DNA of 64,000 nucleotides from Dissulfurispira thermophila (lineage in GTDB: Bacteria; Nitrospirota; Thermodesulfovibrionia; Thermodesulfovibrionales; Dissulfurispiraceae), in assembly GCF_014701235.1 (NCBI RefSeq), contig NZ_AP022873.1, positions 2,108,001-2,172,000 on the forward strand, written 5' to 3'. The notes under the pieces are model-generated. The model had not been told where the DNA came from. It saw nothing but the letters and a program-made list of their open reading frames with translations, and searched no databases. Positions 15,394-23,996 of the stretch are shown here, piece by piece. Position 1 is the stretch's first letter. Each line of letters opens with the position of its first letter. The position numbers and the translations under genes were made by a program.

Positions 15394-17868
15394 TTACCAT
15401 ACCCAAAACAACCTTTTCACATTCATAAGTTCGTCGCTTAATGTCTTTGCCTCCACAAATTGAAAATCCCTCCATGTCTTGACTCTAATCCTTCCATCCG
15501 ATGATTCATGAATGCCTATTGCACCATCAACATCTGTCCTATATACTCGGGCATCAAACAGCATATCAAGTGTTTCAACATGTGGATGACCATAAGTATT
15601 TTTTCTGCCAACACTAATTACTGCTATTTCAGGAGAGACTGCTTTGAAAAACATTTCTGATGCAGATGAACGGCTACCATGATGCGGGACCTTCATGACA
15701 TTACTTTTGAGATATTCTCCAAGATAAAGCAAATCTTCCTCTGCTTCTTCCCCAATGTCGCCTGTAAAAAGAAAAGAATTTCTATATCCCTGAATCCTTA
15801 AGACAATACAATCATTATTCTCTTCATTGCCTGTCGAATGCATTGTGTAAAAACCATCATAAGGATGAAGAACAGTAATTTTGTATCCTTCGCCTTCGAT
15901 AATATCGCCGCGTTGAAGTTTTCTATGAATTGTAGCTTCATTTATATAATCAAAAAAATCATCAGGATAAATAAGCCTGCTGTTATCCCAGACTTCACGG
16001 ACTTTAAAATCCCTCAAAAGACGCCGTATTCCGCCGGCATGGTCAGATTGTCCATGAGATAAAATAATTGCTTCGACATTTTTTATTCCCCTATATTTCA
16101 AAAATTCACCTGTCTGAAATCCCTTCCTGCCAGTATCTATAACAATTGTCTTTTTATCAGGAAGTTCAACCACTGCAGAATCTCCCTGCCCCACATCAAG
16201 ATAAGTGATGCTTATTCCACTGGGTTCAAGAAGTTTGATGCCAGTGTAAAAAACAATCGGAACAATTGCAATACCAATCGGAATGGCTATAGGCAATATT
16301 TCTGCCATTCCTGTCCCAAAAAGTCTTCGACTTTTTGGGGACCCTATTTGCCTATTTTGCATTTTGACAATTACATAAACCAAAACTCCAATATAAAACA
16401 TAATAAGCAGTATGAAAGGGAATGCCGGAATCTTTATATCAACAAAGTTCCATTGTGCTATATGTTTTATTACATCAAGGACAAAATTTGTAATCACACC
16501 AATAAACCTCGATAGCGGAAAAACGCCTGATATAAGAAAAACAAATGATGACAAAATAGATAAAGGAAGAATAATAAATCCGATAAACGGTGTGATCATA
16601 AGATTTGTGATAGGTGATATTAAAGAAACATAATGAAAATAATAGGCAACAAGTGGTGCAGTTCCAATACTTGCAGCGAGAGATATTTTGAGAGCAGAAG
16701 AGCAGTATCGCACCATGCGCCGAGCACCGAGAGATAGGCGTCGGGCATCAAGAGCCTGACGCTCTGCTGCTGTTCTGTCCTTTTGCTCTGCAACTAAGCC
16801 TATACATAATACAGCAATGAAAGAAAGCTGAAATGATAAGTCAAGTATTGAATCAGGCTGGATCAGGATTATCACAATCGCTGCAAAAAGCAATGTATTA
16901 AGCCAAAATCCCTTTCTATAAATCAGGAGGCTGAAAAGAAAAAGTGTAATCATAATGAATGCCCTTATAGATGGTATGCTCATGTCAGATATGCCAAGAT
17001 ATGCAATCATAAATGGAATGCTCAAAACTGCGGCTATCTGTGAAGGAGTAATATAAAGCGTTAATCTGACAAGCACATTATGTGGCAATATCTTTACAAA
17101 AAATCTGAAAAAATTAAATAAAACAAGCCACAACAAACCAAAATGTGTCCCTGATATGCTCAGTATATGCGCAAGCCCTGTAGCATTGAATGCATCTCTT
17201 GTATTTTTTGAAATCAGACTTCGCTCACCTGTTATTATAGACATTAAAAACGATGCAGATTCAGGAGAAAGATTCCCTTTCATAAAACCATCGAGCCGCA
17301 TCCTCAACCTTTCAAAAAATCCTGTCTGATTACTGCCTATCTCTTTAACTTCAATAGCATATCCTGTAAGCAAGCTATAAGCAACGCCGGGATTTAAAGA
17401 ATATGCATCTTTTGGAATCTGTGCTTTTATGTCATATACCTTGTCCCTTTCTGCCCCAAAAAATCTCTGACTTTTTGGCTCCCCCTTTTGCAATGGCTCA
17501 TTACTTATCAATCGAATTTCTTTTAAGTTTTCTGGAGATTTGACTTTTATTCGATAAGAAAAACCTGAATAATCAGCATTGAATATAGTAGTCTCTTGCA
17601 CATCTGAAGCCACTATGCCCTGTAATTGAATAGTCTCACCAGCAATATTAGAAGGAGATAACTGTGGGACATATCTCATCTTTGCATAATAGAATCCTGA
17701 AACTGCAATAATAGCAATGATAAAAATATGATAGCCTGTCTGTTTTCTGAATTTTAAAAAAGACATTAGGAGTATCAATATCAGGGATATAAAAATACTC
17801 AAAAAAGGGAAAAATCTATAAACATAAAAAAGTGTGGTGCCATAAATAAATGAGATAAAATAGCTCAT
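15394..17868 (-). CDS. comEC: ComEC/Rec2-type DNA uptake channel
   Basis: An inner-membrane channel that carries single-stranded DNA into the cell during natural transformation. 824 residues: N-terminal OB-like region, the competence domain with many helices (residues ~200-510), then a metallo-beta-lactamase domain (SHGQSDHAGG, HHGSRSS) that may process DNA. Three stretches look inserted by dispersed repeats. Two are GTCCCAAAAA palindromes (residues ~130-138 and ~509-518); the third is an Arg/Ala-rich loop (residues ~363-393). All stay in frame in loops, so the gene is probably functional. Type IV pilus motors are present in the window (42-45 kb), as transformation would need. Confidence 0.92.
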   Translation of the reverse strand: MSYFISFIYGTTLFYVYRFFPFLSIFISLILILLMSFLKFRKQTGYHIFIIAIIAVSGFYYAKMRYVPQLSPSNIAGETIQLQGIVASDVQETTIFNADYSGFSYRIKVKSPENLKEIRLISNEPLQKGEPKSQRFFGAERDKVYDIKAQIPKDAYSLNPGVAYSLLTGYAIEVKEIGSNQTGFFERLRMRLDGFMKGNLSPESASFLMSIITGERSLISKNTRDAFNATGLAHILSISGTHFGLLWLVLFNFFRFFVKILPHNVLVRLTLYITPSQIAAVLSIPFMIAYLGISDMSIPSIRAFIMITLFLFSLLIYRKGFWLNTLLFAAIVIILIQPDSILDLSFQLSFIAVLCIGLVAEQKDRTAAERQALDARRLSLGARRMVRYCSSALKISLAASIGTAPLVAYYFHYVSLISPITNLMITPFIGFIILPLSILSSFVFLISGVFPLSRFIGVITNFVLDVIKHIAQWNFVDIKIPAFPFILLIMFYIGVLVYVIVKMQNRQIGSPKSRRLFGTGMAEILPIAIPIGIAIVPIVFYTGIKLLEPSGISITYLDVGQGDSAVVELPDKKTIVIDTGRKGFQTGEFLKYRGIKNVEAIILSHGQSDHAGGIRRLLRDFKVREVWDNSRLIYPDDFFDYINEATIHRKLQRGDIIEGEGYKITVLHPYDGFYTMHSTGNEENNDCIVLRIQGYRNSFLFTGDIGEEAEEDLLYLGEYLKSNVMKVPHHGSRSSASEMFFKAVSPEIAVISVGRKNTYGHPHVETLDMLFDARVYRTDVDGAIGIHESSDGRIRVKTWRDFQFVEAKTLSDELMNVKRLFWVW
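16313..16342. repeat. In-frame palindromic element, copy 1 (in comEC)
   Basis: GTCCCAAAAAGTC-TTC-GACTTTTTGGGGAC: a 13-bp stem with a three-base loop. On the coding strand it reads SPKSRRLFGTG. Confidence 0.8.
16688..16785. repeat. Low-complexity repeat inside comEC
   Basis: GC-richer than its surroundings, with GCGCCGAGCACCGAGAG and GCCTGACGCTCTGCTGCT units. It encodes the Arg/Ala-rich segment between membrane helices (KDRTAAERQALDARRL and onward). It looks like inserted dispersed repeat. Confidence 0.5.
17453..17479. repeat. In-frame palindromic element, copy 2 (in comEC)
   Basis: GCCCCAAAAAATC-TCT-GACTTTTTGGC, coding for EPKSQRFFGAE on the minus strand, in the same orientation and frame as copy 1. 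Confidence 0.75.
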
Positions 17869-17876
17869 AAATGTTA

Positions 17877-17900
17877 AAGGTTGAGGTTACGGTTAAGGTT
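17877..17900. repeat. TTAAGG-type repeat, single arm
   Basis: AAAGGTTGAGGTTACGGTTA followed by AGGTTA between glmM and comEC. Confidence 0.5.
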
Positions 17901-19275
17901 AAAAACCCCTGACACTATTCTGTATCACTTCTGCTATATCTTCTGCCACTTCTTTTGCCATCTTACCATCCTCCGCCTCTACCATAACCCTTATCTTTGG
18001 CTCTGTTCCTGACGGTCTTACAAGAATCCTCCCTTTGTCACCAAGTTTCCTGGTTGCATGCTCAATAACCTTTGTTATTTCAGGAGATTCCTTAATGTCC
18101 TTACCTTTAACCCTTTCCCCTGAAACATGAACATTCAGAAGTACCTGTGGATAAAGCTCTATATCTGATGTCAACTCCGAGATTAGCCTATTTTTTTTCC
18201 TCATGAGATACAGCACCTGAAGGGCAGTAACAGGACCATCTCCCGTGGTATTATAGTCAAAAAATATTATATGCCCTGATTGTTCACCACCAAAGTTATA
18301 GCCTCCTTTTTTCATCTCCTCTACGACATATCTGTCTCCAACCTTTGTCCTTATTAATTTTATGCCCTTTAATGACAGGTACCTCTCAATCCCTAAATTT
18401 GTCATAACAGTTGCAACAACACCATTACCCTTGAGTTTGCCCTCTTTTTTCATTTCAGGTGCCCACATCCCCAGTATCATATCACCATCCACTGCATTGC
18501 CTTTCTCATCTACAAAGAGTGTCCTGTCTGCATCACCGTCATGCGCTATACCTATATGCGCATTATTCTTCTTTACAGCATCAACAAGACAATCTATATG
18601 TAGTGAGCCACAGTTGTCATTTATATTAATGCCATCAGGCCTGTCATTTATTGATATTACCTCTGCGCCAAGCTCCCTTAAAAGTATAGGGGTAACCTTA
18701 TAGGCAGCACCATTTGCAGTATCCACAACTACTCTTAAGCCTTCAAGATCTATTTCCCTTGGTATTGTTGATTTTATATATTCTATATATCTCCCTACTG
18801 CATCATCGAGTCTATATGCCTTACCAACCTTTTCATTAGTTGGCCTTTTGGCTGGAAAGTCCTCATCTGCTACAAGTTGTTCGATTTTTCCTTCAATATC
18901 GCCAGACAGCTTAAAACCTGCTGATGAAAATATCTTAATGCCGTTATCTCCAAATGGATTGTGAGAGGCTGAAATTACAATCCCTGCATCGAGCCTTAAC
19001 GTGCGCGTCAGAAAGGCTATGCCAGGAGTCGGTATTGGCCCAACGAGTGTAACATTCATTCCCATAGAGCATATACCAGATGTTAGGGCACTCTCTATCA
19101 TATAGCCTGAAAGTCGTGTATCTTTGCCTATCAACACCATATTCCTTCCGTGATCGTCCTTTAGCACAGAGGCAACCGCCATGCCTATCCTCAAAACATT
19201 TTCAGGTGTCATCGGAGACTTGTTCACCCTGCCTCTTATCCCATCTGTGCCAAATAATCTTATACCATGGCTCAT
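17899..19275 (-). CDS. glmM: Phosphoglucosamine mutase
   Basis: Interconverts glucosamine-6-phosphate and glucosamine-1-phosphate on the way to UDP-GlcNAc for peptidoglycan and lipid A. 458 residues, a normal length. The phosphoserine loop GIVISASHNPFGDNG is near residue 97-111, the metal loop DGDADRT near 243, the sugar loop GEQSGH near 327, and the phosphate loop RPSGTEPKIR near 423. The ATG overlaps the stop of the upstream cdaR-like gene. The order cdaA-cdaR-glmM is conserved widely; c-di-AMP synthesis and cell-wall precursor supply are linked. Confidence 0.96.
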   Translation of the reverse strand: MSHGIRLFGTDGIRGRVNKSPMTPENVLRIGMAVASVLKDDHGRNMVLIGKDTRLSGYMIESALTSGICSMGMNVTLVGPIPTPGIAFLTRTLRLDAGIVISASHNPFGDNGIKIFSSAGFKLSGDIEGKIEQLVADEDFPAKRPTNEKVGKAYRLDDAVGRYIEYIKSTIPREIDLEGLRVVVDTANGAAYKVTPILLRELGAEVISINDRPDGININDNCGSLHIDCLVDAVKKNNAHIGIAHDGDADRTLFVDEKGNAVDGDMILGMWAPEMKKEGKLKGNGVVATVMTNLGIERYLSLKGIKLIRTKVGDRYVVEEMKKGGYNFGGEQSGHIIFFDYNTTGDGPVTALQVLYLMRKKNRLISELTSDIELYPQVLLNVHVSGERVKGKDIKESPEITKVIEHATRKLGDKGRILVRPSGTEPKIRVMVEAEDGKMAKEVAEDIAEVIQNSVRGF

Positions 19276-19925
19276 TTTCCGATTCTCCTGATACTAATTT
19301 TTACGGTCACATCTGATACCTTTGTTCTTATATTCTTACCGTTTGTATTAATCTTGACAGTCTGCATCATATCAGCATCCACACCTGTGACATCTATAGG
19401 TTCTGTCCGCAATAAAGAAATCCTTGCTATTTCTGTTTTTGCACCCTCTATTTCTACATGAGAAGGCTTTACATCTATAGATTTTATTACATATCCCTTT
19501 TCAGGTGAACCAGTTATATACGGCTTAACAGAAACTGTCTTTGAGATAGATTCATCCAGCACAACCTTTACACTAACCGGCTCTATTCTCTGAACTTTTA
19601 TGGTCCTTGGTATAATTACATTGTCTTTATCAAAATAATACACTGCCTCGCCTTTTTTTGCACCTGACATATCAATAATAACCCTTACATCCATTGGTCT
19701 TAAAGTCTTTAAAAGCCTCTCATGTCCACTTATACTCAAACCAACCTTTTTAATGCTTTGTCTTAGAATTTCTAAACCCACTGGTACATTCTTAAACTCA
19801 AGCGGAACATCAATAGCCATCTCTGACTGCCCGCGATATGTAACAAAAAACCAGAGGGACATAGCAAGAGCCACTGATAATATCTTTAAGCCTATATCGC
19901 TGAATATGCCTCTTTTCTTTGTCAT
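19272..19925 (-). CDS. cdaR: YbbR-domain protein, CdaA regulator
   Basis: A 217-residue protein with one N-terminal membrane helix (IGLKILSVALAMSLWFFVTY) and about two YbbR-like beta-rich domains outside the membrane (VPLEFKNVPVGLEI and VSVKPYITGSPEKGYVI). In Firmicutes the homologue binds and modulates the diadenylate cyclase CdaA. It overlaps both neighbours by 4 bases (ATGA), so cdaA-cdaR-glmM is one transcript. Some homologues have four YbbR repeats; this one is short. Confidence 0.85.
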   Translation of the reverse strand: MTKKRGIFSDIGLKILSVALAMSLWFFVTYRGQSEMAIDVPLEFKNVPVGLEILRQSIKKVGLSISGHERLLKTLRPMDVRVIIDMSGAKKGEAVYYFDKDNVIIPRTIKVQRIEPVSVKVVLDESISKTVSVKPYITGSPEKGYVIKSIDVKPSHVEIEGAKTEIARISLLRTEPIDVTGVDADMMQTVKINTNGKNIRTKVSDVTVKISIRRIGK

Positions 19926-20749
19926 CTGTTTTCAGAACCTCTGCGTCCCAAAAAATCTTGCGATTTTTTTGGGACCCCTACTGTCTTTTTTGATTCCGTA
20001 AACAGGTCTGTCAGTATATCCCTCAATGTCCCCATATCAATATGTGTTTGGAGCTTGCCATGGATTGCCACAGATATGGTGCCTGTCTCTTCAGAAACTA
20101 TAATAGCAACTGCGTCTGTCTCTTCTGTAACTCCAATACCTGCCCGATGTCGTGTTCCAAGTGTCTTACTCACATCTGCACCGAGTGTAATAGGCAAAAA
20201 ACAACCTGCTGCAACAACCCTATTTCCACGAATTACAACTGCGCCATCATGTATTGGAGAAGTAGGGTGAAATATGCTTAAAAGTAGTTCCTTCGTAACC
20301 TTTGCATCAAGTGGAGTGCCTATCTCTACATAATCCTTGAGGCTCACATCTCTTTCAAGAACTATCAATGCACCTATCTTTCTATTTGCCAGTCCAACAG
20401 ATACCTTTACTATCTCTTCGAGAGATTTTAGCTCCTCTGCAGATGTAAAACCTTGCAGAAATGATGACTCTCCCATGTGTGCAAGTGCCCTTCTTATTTC
20501 AGGCTGAAAAAGAATTATAAGCACTATTACTACCTGTGACCAAAAGCTCTGGATAATCCAGTCTATTGTATAAAGCTGAAGATACCTCGAAAAGAAAGAT
20601 GCTATCAGGAGGATTCCAAGACCTGCAAGCATCTGTGCAGCCTTTGTGCCCTTAATGATAAGAAGTATTCTATAGGAGATTATCGAGACAATAATTATAT
20701 CAAGTAAATCCTGCCATCTAATTTGTCTCAATAAGTCTAACAAAAACAT
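19922..20749 (-). CDS. cdaA: Diadenylate cyclase (c-di-AMP synthase)
   Basis: Makes c-di-AMP from two ATP. 275 residues: three N-terminal membrane helices (residues ~10-80), then the DAC domain with the catalytic motifs IHDGAVVIRG and GTRHRAGIGVTE. The last ~20 residues (VGVPKKSQDFLGRRGSENR) come from a GTCCCAAAAA palindrome plus added codons, beyond the conserved domain. c-di-AMP controls potassium transport and wall homeostasis in the groups where it has been studied. Confidence 0.93.
   Translation of the reverse strand: MFLLDLLRQIRWQDLLDIIIVSIISYRILLIIKGTKAAQMLAGLGILLIASFFSRYLQLYTIDWIIQSFWSQVVIVLIILFQPEIRRALAHMGESSFLQGFTSAEELKSLEEIVKVSVGLANRKIGALIVLERDVSLKDYVEIGTPLDAKVTKELLLSIFHPTSPIHDGAVVIRGNRVVAAGCFLPITLGADVSKTLGTRHRAGIGVTEETDAVAIIVSEETGTISVAIHGKLQTHIDMGTLRDILTDLFTESKKTVGVPKKSQDFLGRRGSENR
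19945..19975. repeat. In-frame palindromic element, copy 3 (in cdaA)
   Basis: GTCCCAAAAAATC-TTGC-GATTTTTTTGGGAC. The coding strand reads VPKKSQDFLGR. It has the same orientation and starting frame as the comEC copies. Confidence 0.8.
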
Positions 20750-20794
20750 CCCCTCGCTAAATGAAATTGATGTGATTAATTATAACACAGGATA

Positions 20795-20930
20795 TGCCAT
20801 AGGCTGAAGGCTAAAGGCTGAAGAATTTAGATTCATCTATATTTAGTGAGCAGTAAGCAGTTCTTAACTGTTCACTTTATCTGTTTGTCTGTTGTCTGAC
20901 TTCTGTTGTCTGTCTTATAACTACAGGCCC
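20795..20930. repeat. Cluster of GGCTGAAGGC-like and CAGAAGACAG-like repeats
   Basis: AGGCTGAAGGCTAAAGGCTGAAG (20800-20823, shown here in part) and CTGTTTGTCTGTTGTCTGAC with continuation (20880-20915). The same units occur at 21690, 23290, 29222, 61600 and 62535-62640. Confidence 0.55.
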
Positions 20931-21098
20931 CTGTAGTCTCTTGCCTGCAGGCATTTTCTCTATGCTTATGCCCTCGGGTCTCCAAAATTTGTTGAAGTAT
21001 TTATCGCTCTTTAATTTAACTGCAAACTCATCCCAGTTTTTCAAAAGTCTCTCCCTGTCAAAATAAATAGCATTGCGGGAAACCAGATAGGATACCAA
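20877..21098 (-). pseudogene. Out-of-frame fragment following the PhnD-like gene
   Basis: A 73-codon frame overlapping the 3' end of the gene at 21041 in another frame. It contains IYFDRERLLKNWDEFAVKLK and FNKFWRPEGISIEKMPAG, which read like real protein, but there is no plausible start or SD. The C-terminus (RQTTEVRQQTNR) is repeat-derived. It may be the frameshifted end of the upstream gene or the tail of another deleted gene. Confidence 0.4.
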
Positions 21099-21766
21099 GT
21101 GCCTTTACTCATGGCTCCAACATCGTAATCTCCTATCAGCACAGAAAGAGCAACCCTATCTTCTTGCTGGAGAAAATCAACACTGCTAAAATCCTTTATT
21201 TTTAAATTCACATCATTAAGCATTGCAAGTGGTATAAGATAACTGAATGATGACTGTTTATTGCCGAGTGCAAGTCTTTTACCTTTTAGATCTGCCGCCT
21301 TCTCTATAGCGCTGCCATCCTTCACAACCAGCACGCTCCTCGAGGCAGCGCCTTCTTTGCCAATAGGCATGACAAGAGGGGCCACTTTATTTTTATACCG
21401 TGCCTTGACCTCGCAATATGTAGCAGGATCTAAACAGGCCATATGCACCAGACCATTTCCTATCTCATAGATTGCTGTTTCATAATCTCTTGCAACCTTA
21501 ATAATTACAGGCCTTTTAAGAACATTTTCGAGGTAATACCTTAAAGGAACAAATCTTTCATACATTGCACCTGCACTTTCAACGGGAAGAATAGACAGTA
21601 TTATCGGAGAGGCATTAAAATTCTGAGGAGTATATCGAGGCTTATCATTTGCATTAGAATCCGATAGGTTGTTCTGGTTGGAACAAGAAAAAAGACAGAA
21701 AACAGAGAACAGAAAACAGAGAACAGGAAAAACCTTGTGCTGAACTTGATTCAGTAATGAGTTCAT
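21041..21766 (-). CDS. PhnD-like periplasmic substrate-binding lipoprotein, probably truncated
   Basis: 241 residues resembling the PhnD/phosphonate-binding superfamily. The mature part contains SAGAMYERFVPLRYYLE, a basic-aromatic stretch, and LADLKGKRLALGNKQSSFSY-type hinge motifs. It ends early (typical ~290-310 residues) just after DYDVGAMSKG, where a second frame takes over. The signal peptide (residues ~10-28, VFPVLCFLFSVFCLFSC, lipobox Cys) is encoded by tandem TTCTCTGTTTTCTG units, a dispersed repeat. No transporter genes are adjacent. Activity is doubtful. Confidence 0.6.
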   Translation of the reverse strand: MNSLLNQVQHKVFPVLCFLFSVFCLFSCSNQNNLSDSNANDKPRYTPQNFNASPIILSILPVESAGAMYERFVPLRYYLENVLKRPVIIKVARDYETAIYEIGNGLVHMACLDPATYCEVKARYKNKVAPLVMPIGKEGAASRSVLVVKDGSAIEKAADLKGKRLALGNKQSSFSYLIPLAMLNDVNLKIKDFSSVDFLQQEDRVALSVLIGDYDVGAMSKGTWYPIWFPAMLFILTGRDF

Positions 21767-22392
21767 AGCACCAATTCATCTATAAACATGTTTTCTCTTT
21801 TTTCACGGCCTATTGTTGTTTCAGGGCCGTGTCCTGGCAATACCCTTGTGTTTTCAGGTAAAGACATCAATCTCTTAAAAGACTCCCTAAGTTTGTTAAT
21901 ATCACCACCATAAAAATCAGTCCTTCCAACAGAGCCTGCAAAAATGGTGTCACCTGTTACAACAATGCCTTCACTGTAAAGACATATGCTGCCCGGGCTG
22001 TGGCCGGGCGTGTGAAATACTTTAAAACTCATATCCTCAACCGTAATATCCTCTCCATCTTTTACCAAGACATCGGGATCTGGCAATGGTTCAAGGTCAT
22101 ATCCCCAAAATGCTGCCATATCTTTTGCAGCACTGTATATCACAAGCTCGTCTTTATGAATTATAACCTTCGCATCTGTCTCTTTTTTCAAGTCGCTCAC
22201 TGCTCCAACATGATCAAAGTGTCCATGTGTGCAGATTATATATTTGACAATAAAATCTTTGCTCTTAATGATATCTATTATTCTATCAGGCTCATCACCG
22301 GGGTCAACAACGATAGCCTTTTTAGAAATATCATCTGCAACAATAAAACAGTTAACTTCAAGGGGGCCGACCACTATACTTTTAATAAGCAT
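21763..22392 (-). CDS. Metallo-beta-lactamase-fold hydrolase (glyoxalase II-like)
   Basis: 209 residues with the zinc ligands in THGHFDHVG (residues ~55-63), further His in FHTPGHSPGS and GDTIFAGSVGR, and a C-terminal GHGPET. This is the short GloB/YcbL subfamily that hydrolyses thioesters such as S-lactoylglutathione-like compounds or persulfides; the exact substrate cannot be read. GGAGG precedes the ATG. It follows murJ with 11 overlapping bases and overlaps the next gene by 4. Confidence 0.88.
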   Translation of the reverse strand: MLIKSIVVGPLEVNCFIVADDISKKAIVVDPGDEPDRIIDIIKSKDFIVKYIICTHGHFDHVGAVSDLKKETDAKVIIHKDELVIYSAAKDMAAFWGYDLEPLPDPDVLVKDGEDITVEDMSFKVFHTPGHSPGSICLYSEGIVVTGDTIFAGSVGRTDFYGGDINKLRESFKRLMSLPENTRVLPGHGPETTIGREKRENMFIDELVL

Positions 22393-23995
22393 ATCTCCTC
22401 CTCCTTAGTTTCTCTTTCACCTTTTTTATAATATAACCTATCTCCTCATTTTTTAGTAAATATGACAGTAGCATATATACTAATCCGCAGATTATTATTG
22501 CTGTGCCGAGATGTGCTGCCTTCTTAAGCCCATATCCGCTTAATGACCATATTTCACTCCTTGTGATAAACCAACCAACACCCCCCATTACTAAAGATGC
22601 AGCAAGTGTTTTCCCGAAAGAGCTTGCTATCCTTTTTGTTCCTATGCCTCCAAGCTTTTTCCTCAGGAAATAAAATAACAAAATAAAATTACAACTGGAT
22701 GCAATAGCATTGGCAAAGGCAAGGCCGTTATGTTTCATAGGACTTATCAAAAGAAGGCTTATTATCACATTCGTTATCATTGTAGCAGCAGCAACCTTAA
22801 CAGGCGTCCTCGTGTCCTGCATGGAATAAAAGGTTGCAGTGATAACCCTGACTCCTACAATAGCCCATATTCCGAGGGAATAGAATATAAGGGCATCGGA
22901 TGTACCAATGGTGGCAGCATATCCAAACTTGCCCCTTTGGAAAAGAGTGCTTACAATAGGCACATTCAATGCGATAAGACCAACCATAGCAGGCACTGTA
23001 ATAAAAAACAAGAGGCGCAGTGCAAAGGAAAAATCTTCCTTTACCTTTTCCATTTCCCCTTTCACAGAATGCTCTGAAAGGGCAGGAAGCACTGCCATTC
23101 CCATTGCAACACCGAATATCCCGACGGGGAAGTGAATCAATCTCATGGAGTAATACAGATAGGTTATGCTTCCCTCAGGGAGATATGAGGCGAGGATTGT
23201 GCTTATAAAAATATTAATCTGTGCAACTGCAAGCCCCGCTGTAGAGGGAATTATAAGAAGTCCTATCCTCTTCAAACCAGGATGCCAGAAAGACAGTGAT
23301 GTCTTCTGTCCTCTGTCTTCTGCCCTCTGTCTTCTGAATAGCGAATATCCTTGCTTAAAGAATGATGGAATCTGAATTAAAAACTGCACAAGTCCACCTA
23401 TTGTCACACCTATTGCAACAGCAATAATTGGATTTGTAAATTGCATTGATAGAGTCAGGACACAAACAATAATCACAATATTGAGTGTCGCGGGAGCAAG
23501 TGCAGGCACAAAAAAAACACCCCTTGTATTTAAAGCACCCATTGTCATTGCAGCGAGGCTGATAAACAGAAGAAATGGAAACATTATTCTTGTTAAAAGA
23601 ACAGTATTAGAAAACTTTTCAGGCTCTTTTAAAAACCCTGGAGCAATTGCAGATACAATAGCAGGTGCAAAGATTATCCCAAAGATGCAGATTATCCCTA
23701 CAAAAATGAGTATAAATATAAATGCTGCCTTTACAAGTCTGTTGGCTTCATCTTTGCCGTGCTTTGTCTGATATTCTGTTACTACAGGTATAAAAGCAGA
23801 TGACATTGAGCCTTCTGCAAAAAGCTCTCTCAGGAGATTTGGAATCCTGAAAGCAACAAAAAAAACATCAGCAGAGGCAGTTGCACCAAAATATCGTGCA
23901 AGTATCATATCCTTTACATAGCCGAGTATCCGACTAATAAAGGTTGCTATGGACATCAATCCAGCAGCCCTTGCTATTTTCCCCTTTGCACTCAT
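22382..23995 (-). CDS. murJ: Lipid II flippase MurJ
   Basis: Flips lipid II across the inner membrane for peptidoglycan assembly. About 537 residues and 13-14 membrane helices. The N-terminal family signature (RAAGLMSIATFISRILGYVK) and the GSMSSAFIPV motif are visible. The ATG at 23995 is one base after the dedA stop (TAAAATG) and is preferred to a TTG at 24034. A cytoplasmic loop (residues ~219-236, RRQRAEDRGQKTS) is encoded by a CTTCTGTCCTCTGTCTTCTG repeat (23289-23340), an in-frame insertion. The rest appears intact. Confidence 0.95.
   Translation of the reverse strand: MSAKGKIARAAGLMSIATFISRILGYVKDMILARYFGATASADVFFVAFRIPNLLRELFAEGSMSSAFIPVVTEYQTKHGKDEANRLVKAAFIFILIFVGIICIFGIIFAPAIVSAIAPGFLKEPEKFSNTVLLTRIMFPFLLFISLAAMTMGALNTRGVFFVPALAPATLNIVIIVCVLTLSMQFTNPIIAVAIGVTIGGLVQFLIQIPSFFKQGYSLFRRQRAEDRGQKTSLSFWHPGLKRIGLLIIPSTAGLAVAQINIFISTILASYLPEGSITYLYYSMRLIHFPVGIFGVAMGMAVLPALSEHSVKGEMEKVKEDFSFALRLLFFITVPAMVGLIALNVPIVSTLFQRGKFGYAATIGTSDALIFYSLGIWAIVGVRVITATFYSMQDTRTPVKVAAATMITNVIISLLLISPMKHNGLAFANAIASSCNFILLFYFLRKKLGGIGTKRIASSFGKTLAASLVMGGVGWFITRSEIWSLSGYGLKKAAHLGTAIIICGLVYMLLSYLLKNEEIGYIIKKVKEKLRRRRYAY
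23289..23340. repeat. CAGAGGACAGAAGA-type repeat within murJ
   Basis: Four tandem units of CTTCTGTCCTCTGT/CTTCTGCCCTCTGT. The same core (CAGAGGACAGAA) occurs in the 16S V1 region at 1-45. Confidence 0.7.
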
Positions 23996-23996
23996 T

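Noticed and set aside
15394-17868. comEC as a pseudogene because of its three repeat-derived insertions
   Set aside because: The reading frame is continuous, the insertions lie outside conserved motifs, and the metal-binding motifs are intact.
21041-21100. UGA-decoded selenoprotein joining the two frames of the PhnD-like gene
   Set aside because: Reading through the UGA gives only nine codons before another stop; the second protein-like stretch is in a different frame.
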